This document shows, piece by piece, positions 12,794-13,992 of a stretch of DNA of 13,992 nt (positions are counted from its first letter, which is position 1; each line of letters opens with the position of its first letter). The position numbers and the translations under genes were made by a program. A model generated the notes under the pieces. The model ran no database searches. It was not told the DNA's origin and saw only the letters and a list, made by a program, of their open reading frames with translations. This DNA comes from Verrucomicrobiales bacterium (GTDB lineage: Bacteria > Verrucomicrobiota > Verrucomicrobiia > Verrucomicrobiales > DEV007), in contig JAKMGR010000268.1 in the NCBI GenBank assembly GCA_022424805.1, positions 1 to 13,992 on the forward strand, given 5' to 3'.

Positions 12794-13992
12794 ATGATTC
12801 GATTTGCTACGGCACTAACCTGCCTTCTATTTTCCGCGCTTATGGGTGCCGACGAGAAGCCAAACATCGTTTTCATCATGGCCGACGATCTTGGCTACGG
12901 AGATCTTGGTTGCTACGGGTGCGGGGATATTTTGACTCCGAATCTCGACCGACTTGCCAGCGAGGGGATCCGATTCACGGATTTCTACGCCAATGCCTCC
13001 GTCTGTTCTCCGACACGGATCGCATTTCTCACGGGGCGTTACCAACAGCGCTTCGGAATGGACAATGCGCTTTACTACCAAGAGATGGGACGCGGGCTGC
13101 CGGGAGGAGGCGCCACGATAGCGAGCGCCCTGGCTGATGCGGGATACGCGACAGGCCTCGTCGGGAAATGGCATGTCGGATATGATTCTGAGCGGCAGCC
13201 TCTGCAGCAGGGGTTCGACTATTTTTTCGGGCTGCTGGGTGGTAACCACCATTACTTTGAACACATGGATCGTTCCGGTGTTCACGACCTCTGGCTCGGA
13301 AGTGAGGCAACCGAACGAGAGGGGTATTCGACGGACCTCTTCACCGAAGAGGCGATCGGCTTTATCCAGAAAAATCACGAAGTGCCGTTCTTTCTCTTCC
13401 TTTCTCATGCTGCGCCTCACTTTCCGTTTCAGGGACCAAACGATAAGGATAAAGAAGTCGTTCCGAAAAAGAAATCGTGGCAGGAAGGTGACCGGGAGAC
13501 CTATGCCGCAATGGTGGAGCGAATGGACGAAGGGATCGGCGCGGTCCTGGATGAACTGGAAAAGTACGAGCTCGCTGCGGATACGATCGTTGTGTTTACC
13601 TCCGACAACGGTGGGTCGGTTCATGCCCGCAATGCTCCTTTCTCGGGGAAAAAATCAGAGATCTGGGAAGGCGGGACGCGGGTTCCCTGCATCGTGAGGT
13701 GGCCGGGGAAAATTGCGAAGGCTACGGAGACGAACCAGATCGGCATCACGATGGACTGGACTTCCACCTTTCTTCGCATGGCCGGAGCCGACCTGCTTCC
13801 TGAGGGCGAGGATGGTCTAGATCTTTTGCCAGTGCTCACTGGGAAGAGAGAAGATTTTGAGCGAACGCTTTTCTGGCGAAGAAAGCACGGACCGAAGCGC
13901 AAAGGATTCGAAGAAGGCGTCGCCGTCCGGAAAGGCGATTGGAAACTGATCGATCAGGCGGAGGGGGAGAGCTTTTTGTTTCACCTGCGGGA
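12794..13992 (+). CDS. Formylglycine-dependent sulfatase (3' end cut by window edge)
   Basis: The frame runs open from the ATG at 12794 to the edge, 399 residues seen. A signal peptide (MIRFATALTC to MGA, residues 1-19) precedes the alkaline-phosphatase-like domain. PNIVFIMADDLGYGDLGCYG (23-42) supplies the calcium-ligand aspartates D31/D32. The cysteine-type formylglycine site is C71-S-P-T-R75 in 'NASVCSPTRIAFLTGRYQ', so C71 is converted by a formylglycine-generating enzyme or anSME. GKWHVGY (124-130), HAAPHFPF (205-212) and TSDNGG (269-274) give the remaining metal/substrate residues. Family S1 sulfatases act on carbohydrate or other sulfate esters in the periplasm or outside. The substrate is unknown. 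No maturase gene is in the window. The start has no ribosome binding site. The gene pairs functionally with the polysaccharide-type PSCyt1 gene 11 kb away only by theme. Confidence 0.94.
   Translation, partial: MIRFATALTCLLFSALMGADEKPNIVFIMADDLGYGDLGCYGCGDILTPNLDRLASEGIRFTDFYANASVCSPTRIAFLTGRYQQRFGMDNALYYQEMGRGLPGGGATIASALADAGYATGLVGKWHVGYDSERQPLQQGFDYFFGLLGGNHHYFEHMDRSGVHDLWLGSEATEREGYSTDLFTEEAIGFIQKNHEVPFFLFLSHAAPHFPFQGPNDKDKEVVPKKKSWQEGDRETYAAMVERMDEGIGAVLDELEKYELAADTIVVFTSDNGGSVHARNAPFSGKKSEIWEGGTRVPCIVRWPGKIAKATETNQIGITMDWTSTFLRMAGADLLPEGEDGLDLLPVLTGKREDFERTLFWRRKHGPKRKGFEEGVAVRKGDWKLIDQAEGESFLFHLR

Noticed and set aside
12827..13624. 265-residue minus-strand frame opposite the sulfatase
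   Set aside because: The plus strand encodes a sulfatase with all active-site motifs, so this is a shadow.

Overview
The window reads as an ordinary chromosomal stretch of a Verrucomicrobiota-type bacterium (PVC group). This is inferred from a planctomycete/verrucomicrobial-type DUF1549 cytochrome-like secreted protein, a formylglycine sulfatase, exported hypothetical proteins of a style common in that group, moderate GC content, and an almost complete absence of Shine-Dalgarno sequences. No 16S gene is present to confirm the phylum. There is no CRISPR array, transposase, integrase or phage gene.

Left part (1-3351): a PSCyt1/DUF1549 protein leaves the window at its left edge on the minus strand. 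Its start codon overlaps the stop codon of an IclR-family regulator (ATGA). A 22-bp palindrome lies directly at the regulator's start and is a likely autoregulatory operator. Next on the plus strand comes a decayed DinB-like gene with two in-frame stops, then tRNA-Leu(UAG), then a 101-residue membrane protein on the minus strand.

Amino-acid and housekeeping block (3462-8956): lysA (diaminopimelate decarboxylase) and trpB (tryptophan synthase beta) lie on the plus strand. Between them, on the opposite strand, is a small SRP RNA gene (ffs) with its own -10 box and U-run. trpB is followed by an acidic 138-residue orphan rather than trpA. After it come a minus-strand exported hypothetical protein, a plus-strand L,D-transpeptidase, and rpsT (ribosomal protein S20) with a recognisable promoter inside the transpeptidase tail and a strong intrinsic terminator.

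Right part (9072-13992): a repeat-bearing spacer leads into a tightly packed three-gene operon. Its genes encode an MFS transporter, a two-helix membrane protein with a pseudopilin-like soluble domain, and an exported OB-fold-like protein with a charged tail. It converges on trpS (tryptophanyl-tRNA synthetase, minus strand). A divergent sulfatase runs off the right edge.

The two ends suggest a lifestyle of degrading (sulfated) polysaccharides, while the middle is core metabolism, translation and cell envelope. I found no clear novel defence or mobile system. The most notable points are the near absence of SD motifs, the IclR/PSCyt1 coupled pair with its operator, the recently broken DinB gene, and the MFS/pseudopilin-like/OB operon.
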